Shown here: piece after piece, positions 26,217 through 40,905 of the stretch
Numbering within the stretch: position 1 is the stretch's first letter
Layout of the letters: each line of letters starts with the position of its first letter
From: Symbiodinium microadriaticum
Lineage: Eukaryota; Sar; Dinophyceae; Suessiales; Symbiodiniaceae
DNA: 64,000 nucleotides
Assembly: GCA_001939145.1 (NCBI GenBank)
Contig: LSRX01000283.1
Coordinates: forward strand, 209,397-273,396
Direction: 5' to 3'
The notes under the pieces: generated by a model
Seen by the model: the letters and a program-made list of their open reading frames with translations, nothing else
Database searches by the model: none
What the model was told of the DNA's origin: nothing
Position numbers and translations under genes: made by a program

Positions 26217-29200
26217 ACTACTACCACATTACAACTACCTACTACTACCCCTAGGACCACTGCCACCACTACTGCGGCTCCTACTCCTATTAAGACTGCC
26301 CAGCCTCCTGACCAGTCTGTCTCTTTAGACAAGCGCATGTGCTGAGGCTCACCTCGGGCTCTCTCGTCAGCTTCCGCTTGTGTCACAAATCTGGAATCTT
26401 GCTAAAACTTGTGGCTTCGCTTCCGTGGCAACTGCACAGGGCCTCGGAATTCCGGAGGTCGTGTAGCTTTCATGGCGGCTTGGAAAGTGGCTAAGTAGAT
26501 CTCTGTGCACACTGCTTGCAAGATCGGCAGCTACTGGCACCAGCAGAAGTGTCGCAAGTCCAGATGGCCCGTGCGACACCCACGCAGTATGGAGTGCCCG
26601 CACGTGGTGTCTGTGCACTGCCGCATCCAAAACACAAGGGATCCTCACAGAACTGAACCCAAACATGTCTGCACAGGAGCTTGGATCTGATGCGTGGCAG
26701 GAGGCGGACACGGTGAGCAGCAACCAAAGCAAGGTAACACCTGGGCTCGGTTCGCGGTGCCAGCACAGCATATCTCGACCCCAGGCTCTAAGCCCACACA
26801 GCCCTCCACGGTTTCCGTTCAGCCCCACGAGAACTCCACTTCTTCGCGACAGCAGCAGGGTATCACAAGAGCATCTAGCACAGCCCTGCTGCATGCATTT
26901 TCCTGCACCGAAACCTCTTACCTGCCGGGGGTTGGAGGACGCCGGAGGACTGTCGGGCCATAGAAGACTCCGAAAAACTTGTAAGACCCCGTGGAGGGGG
27001 TCAGGACAGAGTCTTCAGTCCCAAAAGAAGCCCGCACCCCCTTAATTACGCAAAAGAAGCCTCAACAAAAACAAGATCCATCTCCCTTTCATTCCCTTTC
27101 CCTTTGATCCTCCCTCCGCCTGGCTCGCCAGGCTCCGCCCCCTTTTTCGCCAAGGGGCCGAGGGCCCAGAAACCAAGGGCGGAGCTCTCGAGGATCCCGA
27201 GGCCCATCCTGAGTCCAGAAAAGGCCAGCGCGCCCCTCTCTCTCCCTCGAAACAGTCTTAATGTCTTATCATATAGTCTCAATGTCTTATAAACTCATAG
27301 TATCAATCTCTCATAAACCTGTTCATGCTAGTAACATGATTAGTAGTTATAGCAATTAGTCTTACTATGGCTTCTTACTAGTGTTATCAGCGCAGAGCAT
27401 CCCCGTCCCTGTGCCTAAGCCAGGCTTTCGGGCCATGCGACAGCGAGGAGAGGAGGAGCAAGGCGATGACGCATCGCAGCAGAAGCGTCGTGTTGAAGCC
27501 TAGACATCAACTTTGGGTCTCTGGCTGCACACGCATGTGAAGGCAGGTCACAGGTACGAGAACCATTTTCGAATGTCTATCCTAGCTTGCACGGTAGCTT
27601 GCTTCCGCTTGCCTGTCTACGTCCACGTGTGGGTGACCACTTCACTTTGAAGAGCTTGTGGAACGGAGTTGTTTACTTCGGATAAGGAGCTCCGGACTCT
27701 GTCGGGTTCTGCTGCGATGGACCCTGATGAGCAACTTCTATTCGATCTGCTCGGCACCACTTTTCGAAGCCTAAATCCCGGCCCACACACGGGCCGGCCA
27801 GGCCAAGGCGCGCTTCCGAACCTCCCAGCCGCAACCCAGCGCCACCTTGGGAGCGCCAGAGAGGCGCTGAGGGCATCCAGGCATTCGTCACGGAGTCATG
27901 GAACGGCGAGTTTAAGCGTGACTACCCGGCGGAAGTGAGACGAGGGAATCGCTCTGACCGCTTGCTCACATCTCCGCCAGTTTGGACTCATAATTTGAGA
28001 GAGGCAACCAGCGAGGGCAGCGGAATCACGAGGGCAAGGTGCCAGTGGGCAGCCAACTCCTCATCTGAGATTTTGAGCTATTGGATGCTTCGATGTGCTG
28101 GCCGCTGAGCCGGATGGACCTATCGCAGTGGTTTTGCATAGGTACGCTGAATAGAAGGCTTGGATTTGTCCTTGGGAATGCGCACGCTCCAACATGACTG
28201 AAGTGCTCCTTTCGGGACCAAGACATACTCTCGCACTCTGCTGTGGCGCTTTCCTGACTTCATCTGCCACAAAGTCTTCGTAATCCACTATACTTCGTCG
28301 CTAGCTTGGACCTGAGGCCCGGATCTCAACAAGGGGCCGCTGCAAGATGCGTTGCTCAGCCCGAAATTAAAGAACTGTCCCTCCCTGTGGTCCTCACGAA
28401 CCTCCGGTGAGGTGAGGGAAGACAATCCTTGCAGTGCTTGCTTTGGGCCCGGACTTGGCTTGGATGGTTGACTGCACAGGGTCTAAGCTTTGCAAAGTCT
28501 TGAAGTGGCTCAAAATCTCGTGGCTTCCCCATAGACAAAGTGGCCATGCTGAAGCTGAACGTGGCAGATGCCAAAAGAAGGAACATGAACTACTGTAAAG
28601 TGTCGCATCACTGTGGTCAGCATGAAAAACGTTTGCGTCAGCGTGTAGCAGGTGTTGGCCGTCATCTTCTTATTGGACAACGCCTGCGCAAAGTGCACCT
28701 CAGCAAATCTAAGTACTCTGGGGAAGGCTGCAAGGGTTCTCCATCCCATGAGATGTCAAAGACTCTGGGCTGCCGCGCCTTTGGAAGAGTGAACCCATCT
28801 CCGGTCACCCTGTCATTTAATATAGAGGCCTCAACAATTAGAGTAGGGTTTTGGGGCCCATGATACTATAAGTTACTATCGTCATAAGAAGGGCAAGGGG
28901 CCATCATCAGCGGACCTGGAAGACCCACGAGGCCATTCAGAAAGCCGCAGGAGAAGCCCACGAGGATGAACCTCTCCCGCGGCTCTTGGGGCAAGAACCA
29001 CTGAATTTGGGCTTGCGCAGAGGTGCAGTGGCTCGTGGGACGGATTTAGTCTTCGGCTGCGATCTTCGCATTGACTAAACTGAAATGGGAGTTGCAGGTT
29101 GTGGATCGTTGAGTCGGACTCTGAACGGGAGCTTCAATGATGCATCGTGCTCCAAGGGCACTATTGCCAAGGGACTGCGCGACAGGATTAATGTCGGAAT

Positions 29201-29756
29201 CTGATTCCGCTCGCCTGGATGAGCAGTCTAGCGCATCAAGCTGTGGCTGCTTTTGACTTGGGGGGATGGGGGCAAAGATGCTGAACCTCTCGTGTGTAAA
29301 CCTTCTTAACACTATGGAAGAGAAGTGGCTGTATTCCCATCTTTTTGCAGAGTTCGGTGTCGACGTCCTCGTCGAGCACCTTGGGTAGCACGAGGCGCTG
29401 CGTTTGTCTCCAGAGCTGAGAAGCTAAAGACAGGCCCTGGCCTGGGCTGCTGCTCGGCCGGAAATAGTTTTTCTACAGAGTCCTATATGACCCTAAACCC
29501 TAAACCCTAAACCCTTCAAGTGCAGTGTGTCCTACAGAGTCCGACATGTCTGGAACGTTCCAAGCGTGCCTCCGTGATGTGCAATGCCTCGTTTGCGCGT
29601 CGGGCTTTCGCATAGGCCCGGAACTCCTCCAGGCAGCACTGGGCTTGTCGCTGGACTTGTGAACGGACCAGCGGTGTAGCTATTGCAGAGTGCTCAGCGC
29701 ACTCTGGTTATCATGAGAGCTGCAGCTGAACCTGCTTGTCTAGATTTGCGTGTGCT
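26215..29756. other. Region without a supported gene
   Basis: Open frames are short and mixed on both strands. The longest is a 175-codon minus frame at 26367-26894. It contains one hydrophobic stretch but no domain or splice signal that convinces me. A short telomeric-type repeat is present at 29491-29514. Confidence 0.45.
29491..29514 (-). repeat. Interstitial telomere-type repeat
   Basis: Three complete CCCTAAA units plus CCC on the plus strand, that is TTTAGGG read on the minus strand. TTTAGGG is the plant-type telomere unit also reported for dinoflagellates. Degenerate relatives occur at 16383-16416 and about 42960-43010. Confidence 0.8.
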
Positions 29757-32700
29757 TCTGGCGTGTCTGCGGTCGTGTCATTAGGGATGGAACAAGTTAC
29801 AGTCTCGTTGCTTTCCTGATAGTGATCGCCTTCTGCAACAGCATCCCTCTGCTTTGGACACTGCAGACGCCATCAGCAGACCAGCTATCAGAGAGCGATA
29901 AACAAGCGAGACCCAGCTCCATGGTGATCTTGAAGAGCGCGACCAGAGCGAATGTCAAATTCAGGAAAGTCTTCACCATCTCCAGGATGGATTTGTTCTC
30001 TCCAGTCTGCCTGCCACGACTTACTCCGGGCACTGCAGCTACGTAGATTAGATCTGGCCAGAAGCGCGAGATATCTGGGCTACAAGCAGAGTCTTCACTG
30101 CGTGACAGTCGACACACGTCATGACTAACTCCAGGGACGTTCGCATGAAGAGATCATGCAATCCTCAAGCCGCTCCACCCAGAAAGTCTTCGTTTGATTT
30201 TGTCGCAGTTATCAACTATCACCCCGCACTTCCTCCTTGCACGTGACGAGGCACACCAAGATGTATAGCCCCAGAGCCGTGCCCGGCAACCCAGGCACGG
30301 ACAAGAGCAGAAGGTTGCCTTGGCCAGCGCTGCGAAACCAAAGCAGAGTGGGCAGACCTCAGGGCCTCAGCGTAACATCGGGGCCTGAAACCTGAACAAC
30401 AAGAGAAGGGAGTCGCGTTGAGGTTGACCTGCAGACTCTTGCACACCACTGGCAAAGGAGCGGCTGTCAACTGTGTCCGTCCAAGTCGAAGTCTTGGTCT
30501 GGAACAGAGGACTAGGATTCAGTGAACCGGGAAAGATAGCCCTCTTACAAGAAATCTGCCGAAGCAAGCTGCGCCACAAGCTGTAGGCTCGTCTGGCTAC
30601 GGCCAGAAAGAGCACGGTTGAGGTGCTGAACCTAGGTTTGGCTGTTGACGAAAACGAAAACCCGTGCTTGCAATGAGGGAAGCTGCCCTCTTCCCGCCAG
30701 TTGCCACTGCACCCTGTGCACCGTCAGACATGCAATGACGTCTCGTGACAAGACACTCGAAGACGGTGCCAAGAACCACCATCAACACAGCACTCTCCAG
30801 GCCAGAAGCCAGATGCAGCTGATTCGCGAGGCTGTACCTTGTAAAGGCCGGCTGCAACAGCTGAAAGAGCTAAGAAACTCGAGGCTTTGAGCATTTACAG
30901 AAAGCTCGTGGAACCTAGCCGTGATTGTCCTGGCAAGGTGCACCAGGATGAAGAGAATGGAGCCGCCGAAACCTAGAGGGTCGACATGGGATTCTTCCAG
31001 GAGTGGCACCCAACTAGACGTCTGCTTGACTCGGGCGAGGTCTCTCTCAGACTGTGTCCTGGGAAGGACCCTCGGCCTGTGGCTGCTCGGCAGAACGCGC
31101 CCAAAATGCTGGCAACCACAATGACGGCAATGGCGGAGGCGTCCATGTTGCAGGCGGGTTGCAGGCAGGGGATGGGTCTACAGTCTACGGTGGCGCCACC
31201 CCTCCGATTCGGATGTGGGTATGGCTTCCGGTTCCAGGGCCTTGCCTAGTCCAGGGCTCTGGGACAAGTTGGGCTTTGGTGCCTGCGCGAAGCCATAAAA
31301 ATGTATGATACATGATAATGTATGGCGACATGAGAGTCTGTGCAGAGCTAAGCTCTTGAAGTGCGAAGGCAGAGCCGTGCCGACATGAACTGTCCTGCGC
31401 CTGCTCTCGGCTTCTCTCACGAGCACCAAGGTGATGTGCGATGTCAGGTCTGCTCTCTAGCCAGCGTTACAGGGCTGAGCAGCCTCCATATGGGTTCTTT
31501 GTTGTCGCTGAGTAAGAAGCTCTTGGCACCTATCCGGTCTGCTTGCCTAGCGACTGGCATGGCACGTCAAAGGGGTACCCAAGCCAGCAAAACTTCTGGG
31601 TTGTCGTGCCGAGGGTCAGAGAAGCTCAGGTAGAAGGAGGTGCGTTTAGGGTCCAGGCACCGAGGGCTTCAGAGCGTGTGGGTTCCATATTTCGAACAGG
31701 GAGGGTGAACGGAAACCCCAGACTGCAACGCTCTTACAAACTGCCTTTCCGATTTGGGACACCGTTTATGCTGTTAGCACGAAGAATCACGATGAACTAC
31801 TAGTGTCATTGTTAAGAATTTTGAGCGTTACCGCCACCTACCGGCCGTGGTCATCACTACCAAGTCCTTCTGCTACTCATGTTCCGTGCTTGTGACTGTG
31901 ACTATGGTTATATCTACTACCGTACTGTCGCTTGTTGCTATAGAGATCACCGCGTCGTTGTTTGCCTAGCGAATCTTTTGCACGACAACCCAGACTGTTC
32001 TCTGCAGAAGCACGGCGTCATGTCTTGTTGGGTCATCGCGCACGGGACTACCACGCATGATCAAAGGAAAGGGCCTGCAATCTCTCAGAAACCGTAACTC
32101 AACCGCACAACCGCACCAATACTGCAACAACATCTCGATCGGCAGAGGCTCCTACTCTAACAAACGGTTGCAGCTACCTGCTTGGCGTCAGCAGAAACAC
32201 AAACACACACACACACAAAGACACACCAACACGTACGACACAGTGTAACAAACGAACATGCAAACAACGAACAAACCAATGCACACACACACACACACAC
32301 ACAAAAAAAAAAAAGTACACCCCTAGCTGTCGCTGCGGCTATTTCCGCTGAGTTCCAGACTTTAAGACGGGGGACTCTGCCAGGATTGCATCAATACGAA
32401 CGCACAACCCCTCACCAGGTAGAGCTGTTCTTCGCACGGCAAACACCCAGCCTAATCATCCGGATCGTGGGGCTCTTCAAGTCTGGCAAGCATCTGTAAA
32501 GGAAGGTACTTCGCTGTCGAGAGTAATTGACGACCTGTTCAGCTTCCACAGGAACACCCCCCATGGTGTAGGAGTCTGGCAAGTTCGCAGTCAGGGTCCG
32601 GTATAGTCTCGCAGAGCAACATCGGAAGCCTGTGTGACAAAGTTGAGAAACTAATGCTGCACCGACTGCAGCAACAACTGCAGCTGGAAATTCAGCTCCA

Positions 32701-32790
32701 AAAGGCATAGATGGAAAGTATCTTGCGATGGCAGCCCTTTGAGAACTTGCCAAACGTCGATGTCCGCGGGCTCAGCTGTTGGGCACCCAA
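29757..32790 (-). CDS. Candidate multi-exon membrane protein (exons only partly resolved)
   Basis: I do not recognise this gene and the model is tentative. Several minus-strand blocks look like exons. 30223-30329 is bounded by GTTTCGCAG and GGTGATAG and encodes a hydrophobic helix (LLLLSVPGLPGTALGLYILV). The block below it, running down from a TACGTAG acceptor near 30045, encodes KSILEMVKTFLNLTFALVAL. Further blocks lie at about 30436-30600 (bounded by a pyrimidine-rich acceptor and CTGCAG|GTCAAC), 30915-31000 (GGSILFILVHLARTITARF) and 32410-32775 (IDVWQVLKGLPSQDTFHL, then AEFPAAVVAAVGAALVSQL). Many blocks carry one membrane-helix-like segment, so a multi-pass protein is a reasonable inference. 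The phases of neighbouring blocks do not all fit, so some exons are missing or wrong. It would lie on the opposite strand to the 43-60 kb cluster. Confidence 0.28.
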
Positions 32791-33114
32791 AGGTCCCGAC
32801 GATCGGCACACATGATGAGCAGCGCAAGAGCAGGCGTCAACCAAAGCCCTCTTCATGCGTCGGCAAAAAATGGCTCTGTACCTTCACCCCAAATGCCAGC
32901 GCCCGCAGTCTAGGGCAGTGCTTCGGGCCTGTAACATACCTTGCTATATGCTCAAGGACTCAATGAACTCGGGGCACCTCCACTCTCAACGCTTGAAACC
33001 ACACTCACCACTACTAGTAACACCGGTGATACTACGAGTGCTACTGGGCTAGCGGTACTGGTGGTGCAGGTAATGCTAGTAGCACAAGTTCTAGTAGTCT
33101 TGGTCAGTAAGCAG
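32791..33114. other. No feature seen
   Basis: A short spacer between the candidate minus-strand gene and the triplet array. It carries scattered CTACTAGTA words that grade into the array and has no gene. Confidence 0.4.
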
Positions 33115-33840
<726 letters not shown>

Positions 33841-36030
33841 CTGCTGTTGTTGTCGCACACAGCTGTACGCAGACATGTTGGACACGACCCACGTCCTGCT
33901 CCCGCTTGTGCCCCTGCCGTGCAGCTCCCCAAGAGCCGACTTCGGCCGTGGGAGAGGCGCCGTGGAAAAGCCTTGGCCACGTCGGAGCCTGGGAAGCTGA
34001 CTTCTTGCTCGAAGAGTTCTCAATAGGGGCTGTATCTATAGGACTCGTTTGAATCGGGTGTTACGCTACTGGTAGTTTGTCGTGGTGATTCAGGGCTAGA
34101 GGCGGGAATACGAAACAAGTATGCAATCTCTTTCTGGCAACTGTTTTTCATTACGGGCGCAGCACCCTGCTCTGTCTTCCTTAGGACGGGCCTTTGACAA
34201 GAAGCTGCTTCGGTATTCAGTGATTGGTGTCTGGAGCACACGCTGCTGAAACTGGAACTACGCTGTTGAGCTAATGCCAAGCGCTGTGCATCCGTAGCAG
34301 CAACACAATCATGCTTTACAAACAGGGAGACACATGTAGCGCAACATAATCCACACGGCATCATGATCGCGAACACAAAAGACCTCAGCACAGCGCACAA
34401 CAACCTCGCCTTCCGGATATTGAGGCCCCCGGTGACGAAACTCTTACAGGAGCAGTCTCACGATGACCCATCGTTTAATCGGGAGGAACCAAAACCCGCA
34501 AGAAGAGGGACAGCCTACAGCCGCAAGACTCAGTCCCCGGCTCGTCCGATATTTTTTTCATGCATCTGCTGTACGAAGACCTAAACCTTGCTCCCTACCG
34601 CGAGGCCAGACAGGGAAAAACCGCTTCGAACTCTCCCCGAGATCCTACAACAGGCCCTAAGTTGGAATAGGCACCCAGACAAGTGCAGTTCCCTCCCTTG
34701 CTGCGGTACTCTCGCTGTATCTCATGCGGCCGAATGTCGTGCTTGCGAGGCACGAACGCTTCATCCGCCTGTCATGAAGATCTCTGGAAATCGAGGCCTT
34801 TCGGCCGCATGATGTTGCAGCAGCTGCTTCTCCCACCGGGCGCCACCCTTCCTCCCCTCAGTCGCCAGAGCTCCGGGAAAAAGAGGGGAGGTGGGGCTTA
34901 CAGATGGGGAGTCCCGTAGGAGAAGATAAACCCAATTAGCTCCAAATGGAAGACAGGCGAGGGCATCCCGTCCGCTTGGCACGGGATGTTCCTGCGCCAA
35001 CAGGCGAGGAGCGGCTTCGGATCCCTTGCCAGGAGTTCCAACCAGCTTTGGCCGGATTCCAAGGGGCGCATGAGCGTATGTAGGCAAATGAACGTATGTA
35101 GGCAGGGACACGTACATGTCACTCTAAGTCTGCCTCTGAGCGTTAGCATGCCCACCCTTGACCCTAAGCAACACTGAATCCACAACATCATGCCATGCTC
35201 CCATGTTGGCTCCCCACCTCCCATTTTGCTTTATATGCGCCCATGAACTCAAGAACAGTTACCTCGGCTCACGTTGCTGACTTCTGAACAGGTGCTGCTG
35301 GCAAAGTGGGGAGGTGCATCTCATAGGCGCACATACAGTGGCAGGGTTCCCCAGCAAGCTGAGTCTGGATGATAAGGCCTACGAAGTCACCTCGGAGCAC
35401 ATGGTTCTACGAACAGGGCGGACGTCTCAAAACAACGGCAGGGCTGGAACCACCAGAAGGCATTAACCTCGATCTCACACTCCAGGACAGCAATCTTGCT
35501 AGGAGGTCAGGGCCTGACCCAGTGCAGGGGCGATCAGGTATAGGATTTGGACGAACCTCCCAGACTACAGACTAGCACAAATGGCCTGCTGCGACGACAA
35601 ACCAGAATCGACGAAGGCTTTCCTCCTTTCTTCCCACTATCGCCTATCGTCAGCGCTCAAACAACTGGCAGCCTCCGATGCTCTGTCATGAGACCAAACA
35701 ACGTCCATGAAGTGGGTCTAGTCAAGCACTTAGCAGGCCCTGCCCTCGCTCGAATTCTGACAGCGCGCCCGCATCGACTCCGAAACTGTCGGACATTGCA
35801 CTGAGCCCGGCAACACACGGTGCCAAGTGGGGTAGGATGTCCGTTCTTTCAATTCTTTCTTCCGCATGTAACTGATTTGATAGAGTGTTGGTGAAGGGCT
35901 GTCAACGATGAACGTCCCTAGCCTATTTATCAATCGGCCTTCTCGCTCACGACCGCAGCCCTCGACTGAGATCTAAAGCTGTAGTACGGTCAGGCAGCGA
36001 ACCTCCCTGCTGATAAACATGTATGTACTC
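33841..36030. other. Region without a supported gene
   Basis: A 127-codon minus frame at 34020-34403 starts with a hydrophobic, cysteine-rich stretch and continues Ser/Gln-rich. It could be a short secreted protein or an exon, but I see no splice or family evidence. Nothing else stands out. Confidence 0.4.
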
Positions 36031-36037
36031 GATCTAC

Positions 36038-36068
<31 letters not shown>

Positions 36069-36130
36069 AATATCTAAATATCTATCCATCTCCATATATA
36101 CATACGGAGATATATATATATATATACATG
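36031..36130. repeat. (TATC)n and (TA)n microsatellites
   Basis: A run of about eight to nine TATC units grades into AAATATC variants and then ATATAT. Confidence 0.9.
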
Positions 36131-36399
36131 TGTGATGTCTGCGTTGGGCAAGGAAGGCTTAGAATTTATGGCTGAAAATGCAAGCAATGCAAGCATCAGG
36201 TCACAAAGGATGGCTCCGGCCTAGAAGTTACTGACCGTGCAGTTCCCTTTGAGTCACGGATTCACGCATCAGCTCCTAGCTACGCGAGCTGTGTGCACAC
36301 CCTCCCTGACTGAAGCTGGGTCAGCAACAGCTTTGCTTTAGACTATCAAATAACGCTTGTCTTAGTTGACGCTTCGCACTGCTACGAGACAGGGAGAAC

Positions 36400-37268
36400 A
36401 CCTTCAACAATTTTCCTTTACTTTAATAATTACACTACTTAAAATACTGAAAATGGTTAAAGCAAGGCTGATTGTAAGTACTTTTCTTACTTTCATGATT
36501 CTATCAAGTAAAAAAACTAAACCAATTAAAATCAGCTGCTGTGTTCCTTTCTTTTGAGGTTTTCCTTTTTTAACAAGAAAAATGCCTACAATAAATAAGA
36601 TATTCAGAACAAGGCTGATTTTAATCATTCTTGCTATTTCTATTAATTTAAACATTGCAAAAATAATTTCAGATAGTTAAAAATAATTAAAATACTGCTG
36701 ATTTTAATTCTTGTAATTGTTTCTATTGTCTTGTTAATAAAACTTTCTGGGCTTCTCCCTTTAAGAACTACATAAAATAATTTAACTTCGTTGAATTATT
36801 TGTGTTGTATTATACTTTTTAGTAATTAAAATAGTCAAATTAAAACACTAATGCTGATTTTGGAAATTTAATTCTTCTAATAATTACAGTATGTAAAATA
36901 CTTAAAACAATGCTGATTTTGAATATTTTAACTATTGTATTATTTCTATTATTTTAATAAGTGAAATACTTACAATAATTACAACAAGGCTGATATTTAT
37001 TATTTAATTCGTTCGAGTCTTTTGATTTAACACAAAGAATCGCTGGGTCTCTCGATCTAAGAATTACATAGCTTGATTTTAATTATCTTACTTACTTATA
37101 TTATTGTAATAGTTGAAAAAACTTCAATAAGGCTGGTTCTTTATTCTTTTACTTATTGAAATCGCTGGGCTACTCTCTTGTTCATTATTTCTTCTGGTTT
37201 AATAACTAAAATGAATAAAATAACGCTGTTTCTAATTATTTTAATGATTTCTACTATTTTAATTATTT
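36400..37268. other. AT-rich island with recurring GCTGATTTTAATT motif
   Basis: About 870 bases that are strongly AT-rich between GC-balanced flanks. The word GCTGATT or a close variant recurs at 36467, 36614, 36697, 36853, 36912, 36989 and 37132 (the last two variant). An inverse copy (AATCAGC) lies at about 36531. TTTTAATTATT-type tails follow most copies. No long open frame exists; the 83-codon minus frame at 36404-36655 is Leu/Ile/Lys-rich and reflects composition. It could be a diverged tandem repeat, an organellar insertion or an AT-rich intron. I cannot tell which. Confidence 0.6.
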
Positions 37269-37508
37269 AGCTGTACGCGAATAGAATAGCAACGCTAAGT
37301 AGACCCTAAAGGCAGCTCTCTCATCTATGTATCTACATACATGCACATATTTACGTAGGGCCTGTACTTTCTCTCTCCCTGCTTCCCAAAGTCCACAAAT
37401 CCAGACTTTGAAAGTCGCGTGGTTGTGCCCAGGAGGATGTGCACGGCTTCGGCTGCAGCGAGATGCAGCTCTGCAACAAGGGCAGCAACCAAAAAACAGT
37501 GTGAGTAA

Positions 37509-37951
<443 letters not shown>

Positions 37952-38189
37952 CAGATACTAATGCCGATGAAAACAGCAATAATCTAAATAACCAAAAGCA
38001 TGACCACAACAACAACAAACAACAACTGAAAAAGTAGACGGTCTCAGAAGTCTACACAAACAGAGCTCAACCCTGAAGTCAGCGAAGCAATCAGCGAAGT
38101 CCTCTTTAGCCCATGCGTCTTGAGCCACACGCGAAGTGTGGAAGTGCAGGTCACAGCTGCAAGACTGTACCAGGGAAGTGTGCCAGAAG

Positions 38190-38519
38190 TGTTAGATCTT
38201 GACAACAACAACAACAACAATTGGGATTGACACAGAACAACAGAACAACAACAAATAACAAACAAAAGACAGCAACCAGCAACCGACAAACAACAAGCAA
38301 CAACCAGAAACCAGCAACGAGCTGGTAAAAACAACAACCAACAACCACGACCGACAACCAACAACCAACGACTAGCGACCAACAACCAACAACCAACAAC
38401 CAACAACTAACAACCAAAACCAAAAATCAAAAATCAACAACCAACAATCAATGGCCACAACAACAACATCATCAACAACAACAACAACAACACCAACACC
38501 AGCAGCAACAACCAACAAA

Positions 38520-38572
<53 letters not shown>

Positions 38573-38585
38573 GCAGCAGCAGTAA
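38190..38585 (+). repeat. (AAC)n and cryptic CAACCAACAA array
   Basis: Pure AAC runs at each end (about 38199-38220 and 38516-38570) enclose a cryptic repeat of ACCAACAACC words. Frames here encode poly-Asn/Gln/Thr or, on the minus strand, Leu/Val/Cys, and are artefacts. Confidence 0.9.
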
Positions 38586-40872
38586 CAGTAGTTGATAATG
38601 ACTATAAGAAGGGAGAGTTACTAATGACAATAACACTAATAAGATTCAGAATAATCATAGGGAGTAGCAGACTAACAATATGAACGGCACTAACAACACT
38701 AACAAAATGAGAATGATAACGATAAGGAAGGAGAGGATAAGGCTGATGATACTGATAATGATAGTGAAGACGAAGCGGAACAACCGCAGTGAGAAGAAGC
38801 AGAAGAGTAAGACTGAGAGACTAAGACCACTACTACTAGTAGCCATTGCAGCTCCTGCTTTCTTCGCCGCTCTGGATGCACAGGCTTGCTTTCGACACAT
38901 CCGAACCCTGTTGGTAGACTGCTGAATCCTGCACCCTGCGCCCGACAAGCAGAACAAATCTAAAAGGGTGCTGCTCGGGGAAGCCATGCCTGGCAAGGGC
39001 ATGTTGAACCTCTGAACCCAAAGTGCGAGCTACAGGGTCCAAGCTTGAGCTGCCATTACAGAAGGCTTCATGGTGCAACATGAGCTGTGAAAAGTTACTT
39101 GGGGTCCGCGGACCTGTCTGCAAGAACTTGATCCCGGAATTCCCTGCTACAAGTAACAGTAACGCAAGCGTGGCCGTTCAAGCCTGTGACGTCAAACAGT
39201 TGAAACGCGGTGCGGGCCGAGACAACTCTAGGCCTCTGACCAGACACATGTGATGGTACGAGCGGCATGGTCCAAACTGCGTATCGTCACTTGCCCCAGC
39301 ATGAATGAATCCCCTTACCCCCTAGAAACTTAATCTTAGGCCGAATTTCATTAAACCCCGCAGCAACGTCAACCATCTCACTGCAAAGGGCGGCTAGGAT
39401 CGCCAAAGAGGCTGGGCGAAACTGTGCTACTCTTGCTGCGTTGAACATGACTGGACTTCGACATCCCTTCAGATATTCCAGGGGCTTTACGCGAAGAAGG
39501 TGGCCGGGTGGGCGTGCTTGTCTGTCCTTCGGCTACGGACTACTGGAGTTCCACTTCAACTGCATTTGTCTAGACAGTGCCCTGAGCCCGACGTCCCCGT
39601 CCCTGAACGGGTCGATCCATCGCTACACCCGGAACATCCCGGAACCCCGCTGGGCTGCCAATGAGACGCACACAACAGAGCGGACCTGGCCTGGACTGTG
39701 CGCATGATTGTTTCGGAGCGAAACTTTGTACAGCCCACGCCGCACTGTAGCTCGCAGGTTGAAAGGCTAGCGAAACTGGGCAAACGGAAAGTGCGTCTCG
39801 GTTCAGGAGTCTGCAACTCAAGTGCGAATGGAAATTGAAACCTTGCCCTGGACACCGCACTTCTATGGCATAAGCAAAAAAACACAACGCATGACTAAGG
39901 CTTGCAAGTGCTAAACCTGCCAGCCCAAGGACACGACACCTATGTCCAACGCTCTCTCGGCAACCTGAAACGAGCGCAGTGCGGCCAACGGCATAAAGCG
40001 GGACCTTTGCCCAGGAACGTTGCCCGAAACCTCAGAAGCTCAGGTTTAAGGAAGGTCTTTTGAGAAGCGGGCGTCGAAAGAGTCAAGAGTTTGGCTGCCG
40101 ATCAATGGAGGCGTCGTCAGTTGGACCACTGCTAAAAGCGCCTTTGCCACAGCTTTACCAAGCCGAAGCCCGCTCCCCCCTGCATCATCCCGCTTCAGAC
40201 GAGGGCCAGACATGGAAAACGCATGCAGCGCGGCCGCCCTGGCACTGGCTCCACGCGGAAGCACTTAGGCTGTGAGCTCCCGTGTGGCTTGTCGGCCCCC
40301 CGGCATGCCTGTCAACCTTCAACGCCTTTTCTGATCCTCAACCCAAAGGCCTCCATCTTGAGATCCATGCCCGAGCAAAGGCTTCGATTCCCTCGCCTAG
40401 TTGCTCTTGTTTCGTGTTTATCGACATGATTTCCCCCAAACAGTCTGACATTTACACACTCTGACGCTCCCGAACTTGATGGGGTGGAACAGAGCTCCTT
40501 GCTCAACCGAAATTCCCTTCTAAAGTCTGGGGGGAAAAGGGAAGTGCTTCTGGCTCTTAGCCTCAGTGACCTCTCCTTTTCTTAGGCCTCCCTGGCAGAA
40601 CCCTGGCAGGCGCCTGTGCGTTTAAGACACAGGGTAGGTCCGATCTCCTCCGATTGGCTTGCGGTTCAGGCAAGGTGCAGCTTCGGGCCCAAGGCTTGGA
40701 CTCCGTCCCGGAGGTGTCTGGCTCCAGTGACCAAACCCAAACCCGAGAAATCCGAAAAAAAAAAAAAACAGCCCCAAGCTCCGCCCTTGGCACGAATCCC
40801 ACTGCCACTTGATGAGCTAGAAGGCCGAGCCGAGCTTTCAGAAAGCTCAGTCAGAAGGTGAGAGAAGAGACA

Positions 40873-40905
<33 letters not shown>

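Noticed and set aside
26367-26894. 175-codon minus frame
   Set aside because: Contains one hydrophobic stretch, but it is flanked by equally open frames and lacks recognisable domain or splice evidence.
34020-34403. 127-codon minus frame with hydrophobic N-terminus
   Set aside because: Possible secreted peptide, but no splice signals, family resemblance or neighbouring exons support it.
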